A stretch of DNA of 64,000 nt from Gardnerella leopoldii (lineage in GTDB: Bacteria > Actinomycetota > Actinomycetes > Actinomycetales > Bifidobacteriaceae), in assembly GCF_003293675.1 (NCBI RefSeq), contig NZ_CP029984.1:248001-312000 (forward strand). The letters run 5' to 3'. Shown here piece after piece: positions 16,859 through 25,258 of the stretch (the first letter of the stretch is position 1; the number at the start of each line of letters is the position of its first letter). Below the pieces are notes generated by a model. It had not been told where the DNA came from and did no database searches. It saw only the letters and a list, made by a program, of their open reading frames with translations. The translations under genes were made by a program, and so were the position numbers.

Positions 16859-17815
16859 CGCTCAAATCTTGATTCTGACAATAGGAAAAATAATATTCCT
16901 GAAGAGTTTGCACTTCATATTCAACGCTTTATTGCGCATATTGATATTGAGCGTGGTCTTTCTAAAAAAACAGTATCTGCATACGCTTCAGATTTGCAAG
17001 ATTACACATGCTGGCTTTACGACGAACGAAAAATAAAAGATATTACTACTATTTCTCAATTAGATATTGAATCATATATTCGAACTTTGAATGAATTAGG
17101 GTTGGGGACTAGGACAGTTGCGCGTCGACTTGCAAGTATTCACGAGTGGCATCGCTTTATGCTTGCTCATGGTGACATACAAGCTGACGTTTCAGCGCAA
17201 GTAAAAGCTCCAAAACAAGCAGACTACTTACCGGATGTTTTAAGTATTGAAGAAGTAAATAGAGTTATTGAAGCTGCAGGGAATTTTGGAAGTTCCGATG
17301 CTATTTCGATTAGAGATACTGCGCTTCTCGAGTTTTTATACGCTACTGGAGCGCGAATTTCGGAAGCAGTTGGCGTAAAATTCGAAGATATTGATTTAAA
17401 TGAGTCCGTTGTAAAACTTACAGGTAAAGGCTCTAAGCAGCGTTTAGTTCCGATTGGTGGGTGTGCTGTTCGTGCTCTTCGTAACTATATGGAGAAATCT
17501 CGCCCAGAATTAGCGTCCAAGGGCAAACGTGAATTGCACACAATTTTCTTAAATAAGAGAGGTAATGCACTTTCTCGCCAATCAGCATGGGCAATAGTAA
17601 CGCAAGCTGGCGAGCGTGCAAAACTTGACAAACCATTGCATCCGCATACGCTGCGCCATTCTCTTGCCACGCATCTTATTGCAGGTGGTGCTGATGTGCG
17701 CACAGTTCAAGAGTTACTTGGACATGCTTCAGTTACAACAACTCAAATTTATACGCATATTAGTCCTGACGCATTAGTTGAAGCTTACGTAATGAGTCAT
17801 CCTCGAGCTAAATAA
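16856..17815 (+). CDS. xerD: Site-specific tyrosine recombinase XerD
   Basis: The 319-residue protein has the SAM-like N-terminal core-binding domain (about 20-105) and the tyrosine recombinase catalytic domain. The catalytic set is readable: Arg in ATGARISEAV, Lys in GKGSKQRLV, HTLRHS, LLGHAS and Tyr in TQIYTHI. With XerC it resolves chromosome dimers at dif. Synteny with rplT upstream and a ParA gene downstream is typical of actinobacteria. The frame extends upstream to 16751, but ATG 16856 fits the family. Confidence 0.93.
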   Translation: MRSNLDSDNRKNNIPEEFALHIQRFIAHIDIERGLSKKTVSAYASDLQDYTCWLYDERKIKDITTISQLDIESYIRTLNELGLGTRTVARRLASIHEWHRFMLAHGDIQADVSAQVKAPKQADYLPDVLSIEEVNRVIEAAGNFGSSDAISIRDTALLEFLYATGARISEAVGVKFEDIDLNESVVKLTGKGSKQRLVPIGGCAVRALRNYMEKSRPELASKGKRELHTIFLNKRGNALSRQSAWAIVTQAGERAKLDKPLHPHTLRHSLATHLIAGGADVRTVQELLGHASVTTTQIYTHISPDALVEAYVMSHPRAK

Positions 17816-17833
17816 TTTTATGCTCAGAGTTTC

Positions 17834-18703
17834 GTGAGTATACCTGTTGATAAAGTGGGGAGCATGCCTACTGATTTACTTGGACGCGAATACGAAACTT
17901 TTCATGCACCAGAGCCGTTAACTTCACACGGTCCTGCTCGCATTATTGCAATGTGCAACCAGAAAGGTGGAGTTGGTAAAACTACAAGTTCCATTAATAT
18001 TGCTGGCGCACTAAGTCAGTATGGTCGTCGCGTTTTGATTGTTGATTTCGATCCGCAAGGTGCGGCAACAGTTGGACTTGGAATTAACGCAAATGCGCTT
18101 GATAATACAGTTTATACGGCATTATTTGATTCGTCTGTAGACGTGCATGATGTAATTCGTCATACTGAAACAGAAAATATTGATATTATTCCTGCAAATA
18201 TTGATTTATCTGCAGCTGAAGTTCAGTTAGTAACCGAAGTAGGACGAGAGCAAATATTAGCAGGTGTATTACGCAAAGTGCGTGACGAATACGACGTTAT
18301 TATAGTTGATTGCCAGCCTTCTCTCGGCTTGCTTACTGTAAATGCGTTAACAGCAGCTGATGGCGTGATTATTCCACTTGCTGCAGAGTTCTTTGCTCTT
18401 CGAGGCGTGGCTCTTCTTATGCAATCAATTGAGAAGGTACAATCTCGTATTAATCCAAATCTTAAAGTATTTGGCGTTTTGGTTACTATGTATACACGCA
18501 CTTTGCATAGCGAAGAAGTCTTACAGCGCATTTACGAAGCTTTCCAAGATAAAGTTTTGCATTCCGTGATTTCGCGTTCTATTAAGCTGCCAGATTCTAC
18601 AGTTGCTGCAGTTCCTATCACTATTTTTGCTCCTGAGCACAAGACTGCAAAAGAGTACCGCGAAGTTGCGCGTGAGCTTATTGCTAAAGGTGTTGTTGCT
18701 TAA
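17834..18703 (+). CDS. ParA/Soj-family ATPase
   Basis: The 289-residue protein carries the deviant Walker A loop CNQKGGVGKTTSSIN near residue 41, the Walker B segment VLIVDFDPQG, and VIIVDCQPSLGLLT. These ATPases position chromosomes or other cargo. It follows xerD by 18 bp. In many actinobacteria this ParA leads into scpA-scpB; here typA follows instead, so its partner genes are elsewhere or absent. The start is GTG 17834; ATG 17864 is an alternative but its GGGGAG is too close. Confidence 0.85.
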   Translation: MSIPVDKVGSMPTDLLGREYETFHAPEPLTSHGPARIIAMCNQKGGVGKTTSSINIAGALSQYGRRVLIVDFDPQGAATVGLGINANALDNTVYTALFDSSVDVHDVIRHTETENIDIIPANIDLSAAEVQLVTEVGREQILAGVLRKVRDEYDVIIVDCQPSLGLLTVNALTAADGVIIPLAAEFFALRGVALLMQSIEKVQSRINPNLKVFGVLVTMYTRTLHSEEVLQRIYEAFQDKVLHSVISRSIKLPDSTVAAVPITIFAPEHKTAKEYREVARELIAKGVVA

Positions 18704-18894
18704 GTTCTTGTGATTCTGCGTTAGTATGTTTTGTAAAGCTGTCTTAGCTCGCTAGTAAAATCGGTGCGGTTTGGCAGCTTACCTATTTGGGCGCTCGTCA
18801 ATAAGGTATATGGCTACTGTTTTAGCTGATGTTTATAGCTTAAATGGTTGCATGTTAATAATTACTTAAACGCGAAGAATGGAAGAGGTTTGTG

Positions 18895-20820
18895 ATGACT
18901 GTTCGCGGTGATATTCGAAATGTGGCAATTGTGGCGCACGTAGACCACGGTAAGACCACTCTGGTAAACGCCATGCTTCAGCAGTCGCACGTATTTTCTG
19001 AGCGTGAAGAAGTTCCAGATCGCGTTATGGATTCCAATGATTTGGAACGCGAGAAGGGCATTACTATTCTTGCTAAAAACACTGCTGTTCAGTACACAGG
19101 TCCATTAGCTGAAAAGTATGGTCATCCAGAAGGTATCACTATTAACGTTATTGATACTCCAGGTCACGCTGATTTCGGTGGTGAGGTCGAGCGTGGTATC
19201 TCTATGGTTGACGGCGTTGTTTTGTTGGTTGACGCTTCTGAAGGTCCTCTTCCACAGACTCGCTTTGTGCTTCGTAAAGCTTTGGAAGCTAAGCTTCCTG
19301 TTATTTTGTGCGTAAATAAGGTAGATCGTCCAGATGCTCGTATTGAAGAAGTTGTTGGCGAATCTACAGATTTGCTTCTTGGCTTGGCTCAGGATGTTGT
19401 TGAGGAAGGTATTGACCTCGATCTCGACGCTTTGCTTGATTTGCCAGTAATTTATTGCGCTGCTAAAGCTGGTTATGCTTCTGTTAATCAGCCTGCGAAT
19501 GGTGCTCTTCCGGATAACGATAATTTGGAGCCATTGTTTGATTCTATTATTTCAAACATTCCAGCTCCTGAATACGAAGAAGGCGCTCCTCTTCAAGCTC
19601 ATGTTGCAAACATTGATTCCTCTGACTTCTTGGGTCGTCTTGGTTTAGTGCGAATTTACAATGGTACTTTGGAAAAGGGCAAGACTTACGGTCTTTCTCG
19701 TGTCGATGGTTCCATTGAAAACTTCCGTGTTTCTGAGCTTCTTCGCACTCAAGGTTTGGAGCGCACTCCTGTAGCTTCTGCAGGTCCTGGCGATATTGTG
19801 GCTGTTGCTGGCGTAAACGACATTATGATTGGTGAAACTATCGTTGACCAGAATGATCCAAAGCCGCTTCCATTGATTCATGTCGACGATCCTGCAATTT
19901 CTATGACTTTCGGCGTGAACGATTCTCCTCTTGCTGGAACTGAAGGCAAAGATCATAAGCTTACTGCTCGTATGATTAAGGATCGTTTGGATCGCGAGCT
20001 TATTGGTAACGTTTCTATTAAGGTTATTCCAACTGAGCGCCCAGATGCTTGGGAAGTTCAAGGTCGTGGCGAGCTTGCTTTGGCTGTGTTAGCTGAGCAA
20101 ATGCGTCGCGAGGGCTACGAGCTTACAGTTGGTCGTCCTCAGGTCGTTACCAAGACTATTGATGGTCAAATTAATGAGCCTATGGAAAGCACTACGATTG
20201 ATGTCCCAGAAGAATACATGGGTACCGTCACTCAGCTTATGGCTGATCGTAAGGGTCGTATGGATTCTATGAGCAACCACGGTTCTGGTTGGGTTCGTTT
20301 GCAATTTACTGTTCCTTCTCGCGGTCTTATCGGTTTCCGCACTGCCTTGCTTTCTGCTACTCGCGGAACTGGTATTGCAAGCTCTATTTCCGCTGGTTAT
20401 GCTCCATGGGCTGGTCAGATTGTGACTCGTCAGAATGGTTCCATGGTTTGCGATCGCAAGGGTGTTGCAACTCCTTATGCTATGCAGCGTTTGCAAGCTC
20501 GTGGTATCTTCTTCGTTGATCCACAAAGCCCAGTTTACGAAGGACAAATCGTTGGTATTAACAATAAACCAGATGAGCTGGATGTAAATATTACGCTTGC
20601 TAAGCACATGACTAACATGCGTTCTTCAACTGCTGACGTGCTTGAAACTTTAACTCCACCAATTAAGATGAGCTTGGAAGAGTCTCTTGACTTCGCTAAC
20701 GAAGACGAGTGCGTGGAAGTTACGCCTGAAGCAATTCGCGTGCGCAAGATTATTTTGAGCCGCGATGAGTGGTACAAGTGGCGTGCTAAGCAGCGTCGTC
20801 AAAACAACAACGCTGCATGA
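18895..20820 (+). CDS. typA: Ribosome-associated GTPase TypA/BipA
   Basis: The 641-residue translational GTPase has G1 AHVDHGKTT, G2 region EKGITILAKNT, G3 DTPGH and G4 NKVD, followed by EF-G-like domains and the BipA C-terminal domain (for example GRLIGFRTALLSATRG-like text near residue 480). It assists ribosome assembly and stress or cold growth. AGAGG lies six bases before the ATG. A 190-bp upstream gap holds its promoter. Confidence 0.95.
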   Translation: MTVRGDIRNVAIVAHVDHGKTTLVNAMLQQSHVFSEREEVPDRVMDSNDLEREKGITILAKNTAVQYTGPLAEKYGHPEGITINVIDTPGHADFGGEVERGISMVDGVVLLVDASEGPLPQTRFVLRKALEAKLPVILCVNKVDRPDARIEEVVGESTDLLLGLAQDVVEEGIDLDLDALLDLPVIYCAAKAGYASVNQPANGALPDNDNLEPLFDSIISNIPAPEYEEGAPLQAHVANIDSSDFLGRLGLVRIYNGTLEKGKTYGLSRVDGSIENFRVSELLRTQGLERTPVASAGPGDIVAVAGVNDIMIGETIVDQNDPKPLPLIHVDDPAISMTFGVNDSPLAGTEGKDHKLTARMIKDRLDRELIGNVSIKVIPTERPDAWEVQGRGELALAVLAEQMRREGYELTVGRPQVVTKTIDGQINEPMESTTIDVPEEYMGTVTQLMADRKGRMDSMSNHGSGWVRLQFTVPSRGLIGFRTALLSATRGTGIASSISAGYAPWAGQIVTRQNGSMVCDRKGVATPYAMQRLQARGIFFVDPQSPVYEGQIVGINNKPDELDVNITLAKHMTNMRSSTADVLETLTPPIKMSLEESLDFANEDECVEVTPEAIRVRKIILSRDEWYKWRAKQRRQNNNAA

Positions 20821-20862
20821 TAATCGCAATATACCAATTAGTGATGGAACGTTAGGCTTATT

Positions 20863-21270
20863 ATGTCGTCGAAACCGTGGTCGCATCGCTTGCCTTCGTG
20901 GGGCAGGTATGCGACCACGTCTGTTTCTGCGCTAATATGCGCGTTGATTGGTACGTTTGCTCATCGCTGCGGTGCAGTGGATAATATTCCTTACGGATTT
21001 GCATTATCTATGCTTTTGCTATTTTTGTCTGCTTGGTGTGCAAGATCTCGTAGTGGTTGGAGTGGATTATTTATTCACGCAATAGTTTTTTCATTTGTAG
21101 CTTGGCTTATTGCTTTAGATTTTGTTGGTAGCGCAATTCTTGTACCTGTTGGTTTCACAATACCGTTGCCATGGTGTTCGCAATATGTTGGATATTTTTG
21201 GCTTTTCGGCATTCTTGTTGCTCACTTAGTTTTGCTTTGTATGCCTCAGCGTTGGTTTGTTATTGAATAG
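20863..21270 (+). CDS. Small actinobacterial integral membrane protein, unknown function
   Basis: The 135-residue protein has four hydrophobic segments (about 20-38, 45-60, 67-90 and 108-128) and no recognisable catalytic motif. It starts 42 bp after typA, with AGG before the ATG, so it may be co-transcribed. I do not recognise the family beyond a general resemblance to small actinobacterial membrane proteins. Confidence 0.65.
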   Translation: MSSKPWSHRLPSWGRYATTSVSALICALIGTFAHRCGAVDNIPYGFALSMLLLFLSAWCARSRSGWSGLFIHAIVFSFVAWLIALDFVGSAILVPVGFTIPLPWCSQYVGYFWLFGILVAHLVLLCMPQRWFVIE

Positions 21271-21406
21271 TAAAATAAGTAAAGAATTTGCAATAATCTA
21301 AGCGTGACTTAGAGCTGAGTTTTGCATAAAAGCAGTATTAAGCAGTATTTTTTACAGTAGTCTTGATTACAATATTCTTAACTGCAACAGTTTTTAAGGA
21401 ATAGTC

Positions 21407-22405
21407 ATGAATGGTAATAAGAACAGTCAGAGTGCTCGTAAATTATGCTATTTAGGGCCGGAAGGTTCTTTTACTCATCATGCATCTTTAAAAGTTCAAG
21501 AACAATGTCAATCATTTGATAATTTGCGACTTATTCCAACTGCTTGCGAGAATGTTCTTAGTATTGCTAGTGAAATTGAAGAGCATCACCATTGGGGTGT
21601 TATTGCGTGGGAAAACAATATTGAAGGCGTTGTAATACCTAATTTAGATTTACTCATTGATGCAAAGAATATGGTTGGTATTGCTCGAATAGGCGTTGAT
21701 ATTAGTTTTGATGCTGTTGTTTGCAAATCAGATTCAATCGATAATTGCTCTACTATTGTTGCTCACCCTCACGCGTTGGCGCAATGTCGTAAGTTTTCTC
21801 AAGAGCGCGGTTTACAAGAAAAAACTGCGTCTTCAAATGCTGCTGCTTGTAGGGATTTAGTTCCTGGCGAAGTTGCTTTATGTCCTAAAATTTGTGCTGA
21901 TTTATACAATAGGCAGATTGTGAGCGAAGCAGTTGAAGATTTTTCTGGCGCGCGCACTGAATTTTTAGTGTTAGCTCCTCGAGATCAGGCTTTAGATTTT
22001 GTTAATGTGCAGCGAGAAAATTTTTCATCTTTTTCATCAATTATTGCGTTTATTCCGCGTTCTACAGGTGCTGGAGTGTTAGCAAATTTGCTTGATGTTG
22101 TGCGAGATCATGGCCTTAATATGACTTCCTTTATGTCTAGACCAATTAAAGGGCAGGATGGTTTATACAGTTTTATTGCAACTGTTGATGCTGCTCCTTG
22201 GGATTCTACGTGTAAAGCTATGATTCAAGAGGTTGTTGAACATGGTGATTGGGTTCGAGTTTTAGCAGTGTATTCTTCTGATAAACGCAAGAATCCGGTG
22301 ATGAATGATTGGATGCTACCTCATGGTGGAGTGTGCGTTGAACCTTCAGTTGATGCTTTACGTAATTTGAACGTAATGCGTGCAGAAAGAGAATTATTAT
22401 GGTAG
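21407..22405 (+). CDS. pheA: Prephenate dehydratase
   Basis: The 332-residue protein decarboxylates and dehydrates prephenate to phenylpyruvate for phenylalanine synthesis. The N-terminal catalytic domain starts CYLGPEGSFTHHA, and a C-terminal ACT domain starts near residue 210 with the SRP motif in FMSRPIKGQDGLYSF. The family's catalytic Thr-Arg-Phe reads Thr-Glu-Phe here (GARTEFLVL). AAGGA precedes the ATG. It overlaps tyrA by 7 bp, so the two are coupled. Confidence 0.9.
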   Translation: MNGNKNSQSARKLCYLGPEGSFTHHASLKVQEQCQSFDNLRLIPTACENVLSIASEIEEHHHWGVIAWENNIEGVVIPNLDLLIDAKNMVGIARIGVDISFDAVVCKSDSIDNCSTIVAHPHALAQCRKFSQERGLQEKTASSNAAACRDLVPGEVALCPKICADLYNRQIVSEAVEDFSGARTEFLVLAPRDQALDFVNVQRENFSSFSSIIAFIPRSTGAGVLANLLDVVRDHGLNMTSFMSRPIKGQDGLYSFIATVDAAPWDSTCKAMIQEVVEHGDWVRVLAVYSSDKRKNPVMNDWMLPHGGVCVEPSVDALRNLNVMRAERELLW

Positions 22406-23502
22406 AAGATGCTGAATTTTCGCAAAAATTTTCTGTTGGCATTGTAGGTCTTGGTCTTATTGGTGGATCTCTTGCAAAACGACTTGCTAAACTGGCAAAT
22501 TGCAACGTATATGCATGGAATCGTCATAATGAGCCTTATGACGAAGCTAAAAGTTTAGGAATTACTTGCGTAGAAAAAGTGCAGGATTTAGCAAAACTTC
22601 GTCCAAATGTTTTGATTTTATGCAATGCTTTAGCTGCTATGCCAAGTATTTTGCATGAAATTGCACCTTATATTGACAAATCTTGCACAACTATTAGCGA
22701 TGTCGGCAGCGTAAAAACTTTAGTTCGAGAGCAAGTAAAAGACGCAGGTTTGCAAGATTGTTACGTTGGTGCGCATCCGATGGCTGGTAGTGAATTTACT
22801 GGTTGGAAAGCTTCTAGTGATGAGCTTTTAAATGGTGCTTTGTGGGCTTTAACTGTTGATGATTCTACTGAGTTTTGGCGAGTTTGCAATGTTTTGCAAA
22901 TGATTGTTTCTCTATGCAAGAATCGCGCAATAGTTTTGGATGATGCAGCGCACGATAATTCTGCAGCTCTTATTTCTCACATGCCTCATGTTGTTGCAAC
23001 AGCTCTTGCAAACGTATTATGTGAACAATCTAATCGTGCTATTGCTTTACAACTATCTGCAGGTTCCTGGCGAGATATGACACGAGTTGCTCTTACTGAT
23101 CCTCAACGCACTCGTGCTATGGTAAGTGAAAATCGGCATAATACTGCGAAATTATTGCGTTCCGTAATTTCTGAGCTAACTTTTGCTGCAAATATGTTAG
23201 ATAATGATATTGAAACCGCGGATGCTTTAGAGCAAGAGTTTTTTGCTAAAGCTCAATCTTGGAGAGAATATAAATACCAGCAGCGCAACTCATCTAAAAC
23301 TAGTACGCAACAAAGCGACGATGCTAAGCAAAATGATGATGCAAATAGCAGATTGTGGAAGTATGATTCTCAAATCAATTGGCAGCAGGAATTACTAGAA
23401 TCCGCGCGCTCAGGTGAATCCATTATTGAATTTTACGGATTTAATACCAACGAATCTTCGCAACTGCTATTGCGCTCAGATGCTTCCTTGAGAAATGTGT
23501 AA
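22399..23502 (+). CDS. tyrA: Prephenate dehydrogenase
   Basis: The 367-residue protein oxidises prephenate to hydroxyphenylpyruvate for tyrosine. The NAD-binding start VGIVGLGLIGGSLAKRLAK lies at residues 13-31; AHPMAGSEFTGW (about 133) carries the conserved His, and SHMPHVVATALAN (about 194) the second. The last 80 residues are low-complexity and polar and probably not catalytic. No ACT domain is seen. Its start codon lies inside the pheA 3' end. Confidence 0.92.
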   Translation: MVEDAEFSQKFSVGIVGLGLIGGSLAKRLAKLANCNVYAWNRHNEPYDEAKSLGITCVEKVQDLAKLRPNVLILCNALAAMPSILHEIAPYIDKSCTTISDVGSVKTLVREQVKDAGLQDCYVGAHPMAGSEFTGWKASSDELLNGALWALTVDDSTEFWRVCNVLQMIVSLCKNRAIVLDDAAHDNSAALISHMPHVVATALANVLCEQSNRAIALQLSAGSWRDMTRVALTDPQRTRAMVSENRHNTAKLLRSVISELTFAANMLDNDIETADALEQEFFAKAQSWREYKYQQRNSSKTSTQQSDDAKQNDDANSRLWKYDSQINWQQELLESARSGESIIEFYGFNTNESSQLLLRSDASLRNV

Positions 23503-23525
23503 AACTTGCTTCTCATCAGACAATT

Positions 23526-23819
23526 CTACACACTAAGCGGTTTTTGAAATTTGCGTTCTGGGATTGGTTTTAATCGGTAAATAGTTTTGGCGTCAATGAA
23601 CATTTCTTCGGCAGCTCTAGTGCCGTTTGCTGCAGGATCTCGAAGTAAATGAAGCATTACCCCGTCCCACTCGAGTACGTGCCCAATCGCATCATGATAC
23701 TCGATTTTTTGTGTTCCATCGTTATTGTTTTCTATAATTTTGTAAGTTCTTACTACTATGCGCGAGCCTGCAGGTATTTGCTTCGGTAGTGTAGTTAAAT
23801 TCCGTGTTTGTGTGTTCAT
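23526..23819 (-). CDS. Small conserved protein, possible SH3-like domain
   Basis: The 97-residue protein is read leftwards, with AAGGAGC before its ATG. The core GSRIVVRTYKI, HDAIGHVLEWDGVMLHL and MFIDAKTIYRLKPIP has the strand pattern of the SH3-like domain found in front of some actinobacterial acetyltransferases, here on its own. No enzyme motif is present. The function is unknown; the domain guess is mine. Confidence 0.65.
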   Translation of the reverse strand: MNTQTRNLTTLPKQIPAGSRIVVRTYKIIENNNDGTQKIEYHDAIGHVLEWDGVMLHLLRDPAANGTRAAEEMFIDAKTIYRLKPIPERKFQKPLSV

Positions 23820-23904
23820 AACATGCTCCTTGTTGTATTATGCATGTGACTGAAGTATATGGCAAACGTTTTGTTTTAAACTTTTATGGAAGGGTGAGTT
23901 AAGC

Positions 23905-24873
23905 ATGAGCAACAATAAATTTGTTTCTGAAAATTTCTTAGGTTTACCTTCTAAATATATGAGTTTAATAGATGATTATATTGATTATGTTCGTGCTAAT
24001 AAAGGCTTGGGTGAACGCACGCAGAAAGCTTATGCCAGTGATATTTTGCAATGTTTAGCATGGTGTAATCGGCACGGATTTAATAATATTTCAGAGCTTA
24101 CTACGGATGATTTGCGTTCGTGGATGGCTGATGAGTCGCGAAGTCATGCGCGTTCAAGTTTGGCTCGCAAAGTAGTCGCGGTGCGTGGTTTTTTTGCGTG
24201 GTGTCAGCATGTTGAATACATAAGTAGTAATCCTGCAGAAATTTTAATGACGCCAAAAATTAAAAACATGCTACCATCTGTTTTGGATGAATATCAAGCA
24301 GAATCATTAATGAATAATGTTGATTCTAAAGCTAATGTTTCATCTTCGTGTACCAAAAATCAGAAAGCTGTAGGACTTCGCAATGCTGCAATTCTGGAGC
24401 TTTTATATGCGACTGGTATTCGTGTTGGTGAGCTTACTAGTTTAAATATTCAGGATATTAATTTTTCCTCGCACACTATAAAAGTTACTGGTAAGGGAAA
24501 TAAGCAGCGTGTTGTGCCTTTTGGGGTTCCTGCTTATAAAGCTTTATCTGCTTGGATTTCTAAAGATGGACGAGAAATTTTATTGCGGAATTCTGTTGAA
24601 GAGGCAGTATTTCTTGGTACTCGCGGAAAGCGTATCGATCAGCGTTTGGTAAGGCGGATTGTGCATGATGAGGCTAAGAGTGCGCATGTTCCGGATATTT
24701 CTCCTCATGCTTTGCGGCATAGTGCTGCGACGCATATGTTGAATGGTGGAGCAGATTTACGCGAAGTGCAGGAATTATTGGGTCATTCATCGCTTAATAC
24801 TACTCAGCGTTACACTCATGTTTCTATTGAATCTTTAAAACGTAAGTATTCTCAAGCTTTTCCGCGTGCATGA
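23905..24873 (+). CDS. xerC: Site-specific tyrosine recombinase XerC
   Basis: The 322-residue protein has a core-binding domain (about 18-100) and a catalytic domain with Arg in ATGIRVGELT, Lys in GKGNKQRVV, HALRHS, LLGHSS and Tyr in TQRYTHVS. It is the probable partner of the XerD encoded 7 kb upstream in dif recombination. GGAAGGG precedes the ATG. The housekeeping neighbours and sequence type argue against a phage integrase. Confidence 0.9.
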   Translation: MSNNKFVSENFLGLPSKYMSLIDDYIDYVRANKGLGERTQKAYASDILQCLAWCNRHGFNNISELTTDDLRSWMADESRSHARSSLARKVVAVRGFFAWCQHVEYISSNPAEILMTPKIKNMLPSVLDEYQAESLMNNVDSKANVSSSCTKNQKAVGLRNAAILELLYATGIRVGELTSLNIQDINFSSHTIKVTGKGNKQRVVPFGVPAYKALSAWISKDGREILLRNSVEEAVFLGTRGKRIDQRLVRRIVHDEAKSAHVPDISPHALRHSAATHMLNGGADLREVQELLGHSSLNTTQRYTHVSIESLKRKYSQAFPRA

Positions 24874-25258
24874 TATTAAATGTTTTAAGTATTCAATTAT
24901 TCATATTTAACATGTTTTTTACATAATAAATATGTTAATTTACATTTTTGTAATATACATATACCTGTAAAAAACAATAAATTTTACTATATAAATAATA
25001 AAATTTTCGGTATTTATAATTAAATCTAGACTTAAATAATTAATTATTACTAATATACAATATTTTTTTCAATTTTCTTTTACTATTGCATTGTTTGTAA
25101 AAATACGTATCATTGAATTTTAATCAACGAAGAGGCCTCGTCATTGGCTTGCGAGAATCCATCTGGCAATAAAAACCGGATGGATTTTTATGTTTTAGCT
25201 GATGCTTGGCTTTTTTGTGATATGACAATCCTGCCTACCAGACGTTAGGAGAAAATAT
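24874..25258 (+). promoter_or_regulatory. Very AT-rich region, promoter zone and leader hairpin of the opp operon
   Basis: From 24875 to about 25130 the sequence is very AT-rich with short A and T tracts and no gene, which suits curved DNA or an UP-element-rich promoter. At 25156-25186 an 11-bp stem with one mismatch is followed by TTTTTATGTTTT, which could end xerC transcription or act as an attenuator before oppA (start 25259). Confidence 0.45.

Noticed and set aside
16856..24873. Tyrosine recombinases at 16856 and 23905 considered as prophage integrases
   Set aside because: Both are full-length XerD/XerC types in housekeeping neighbourhoods more than 20 kb from the phage genes.
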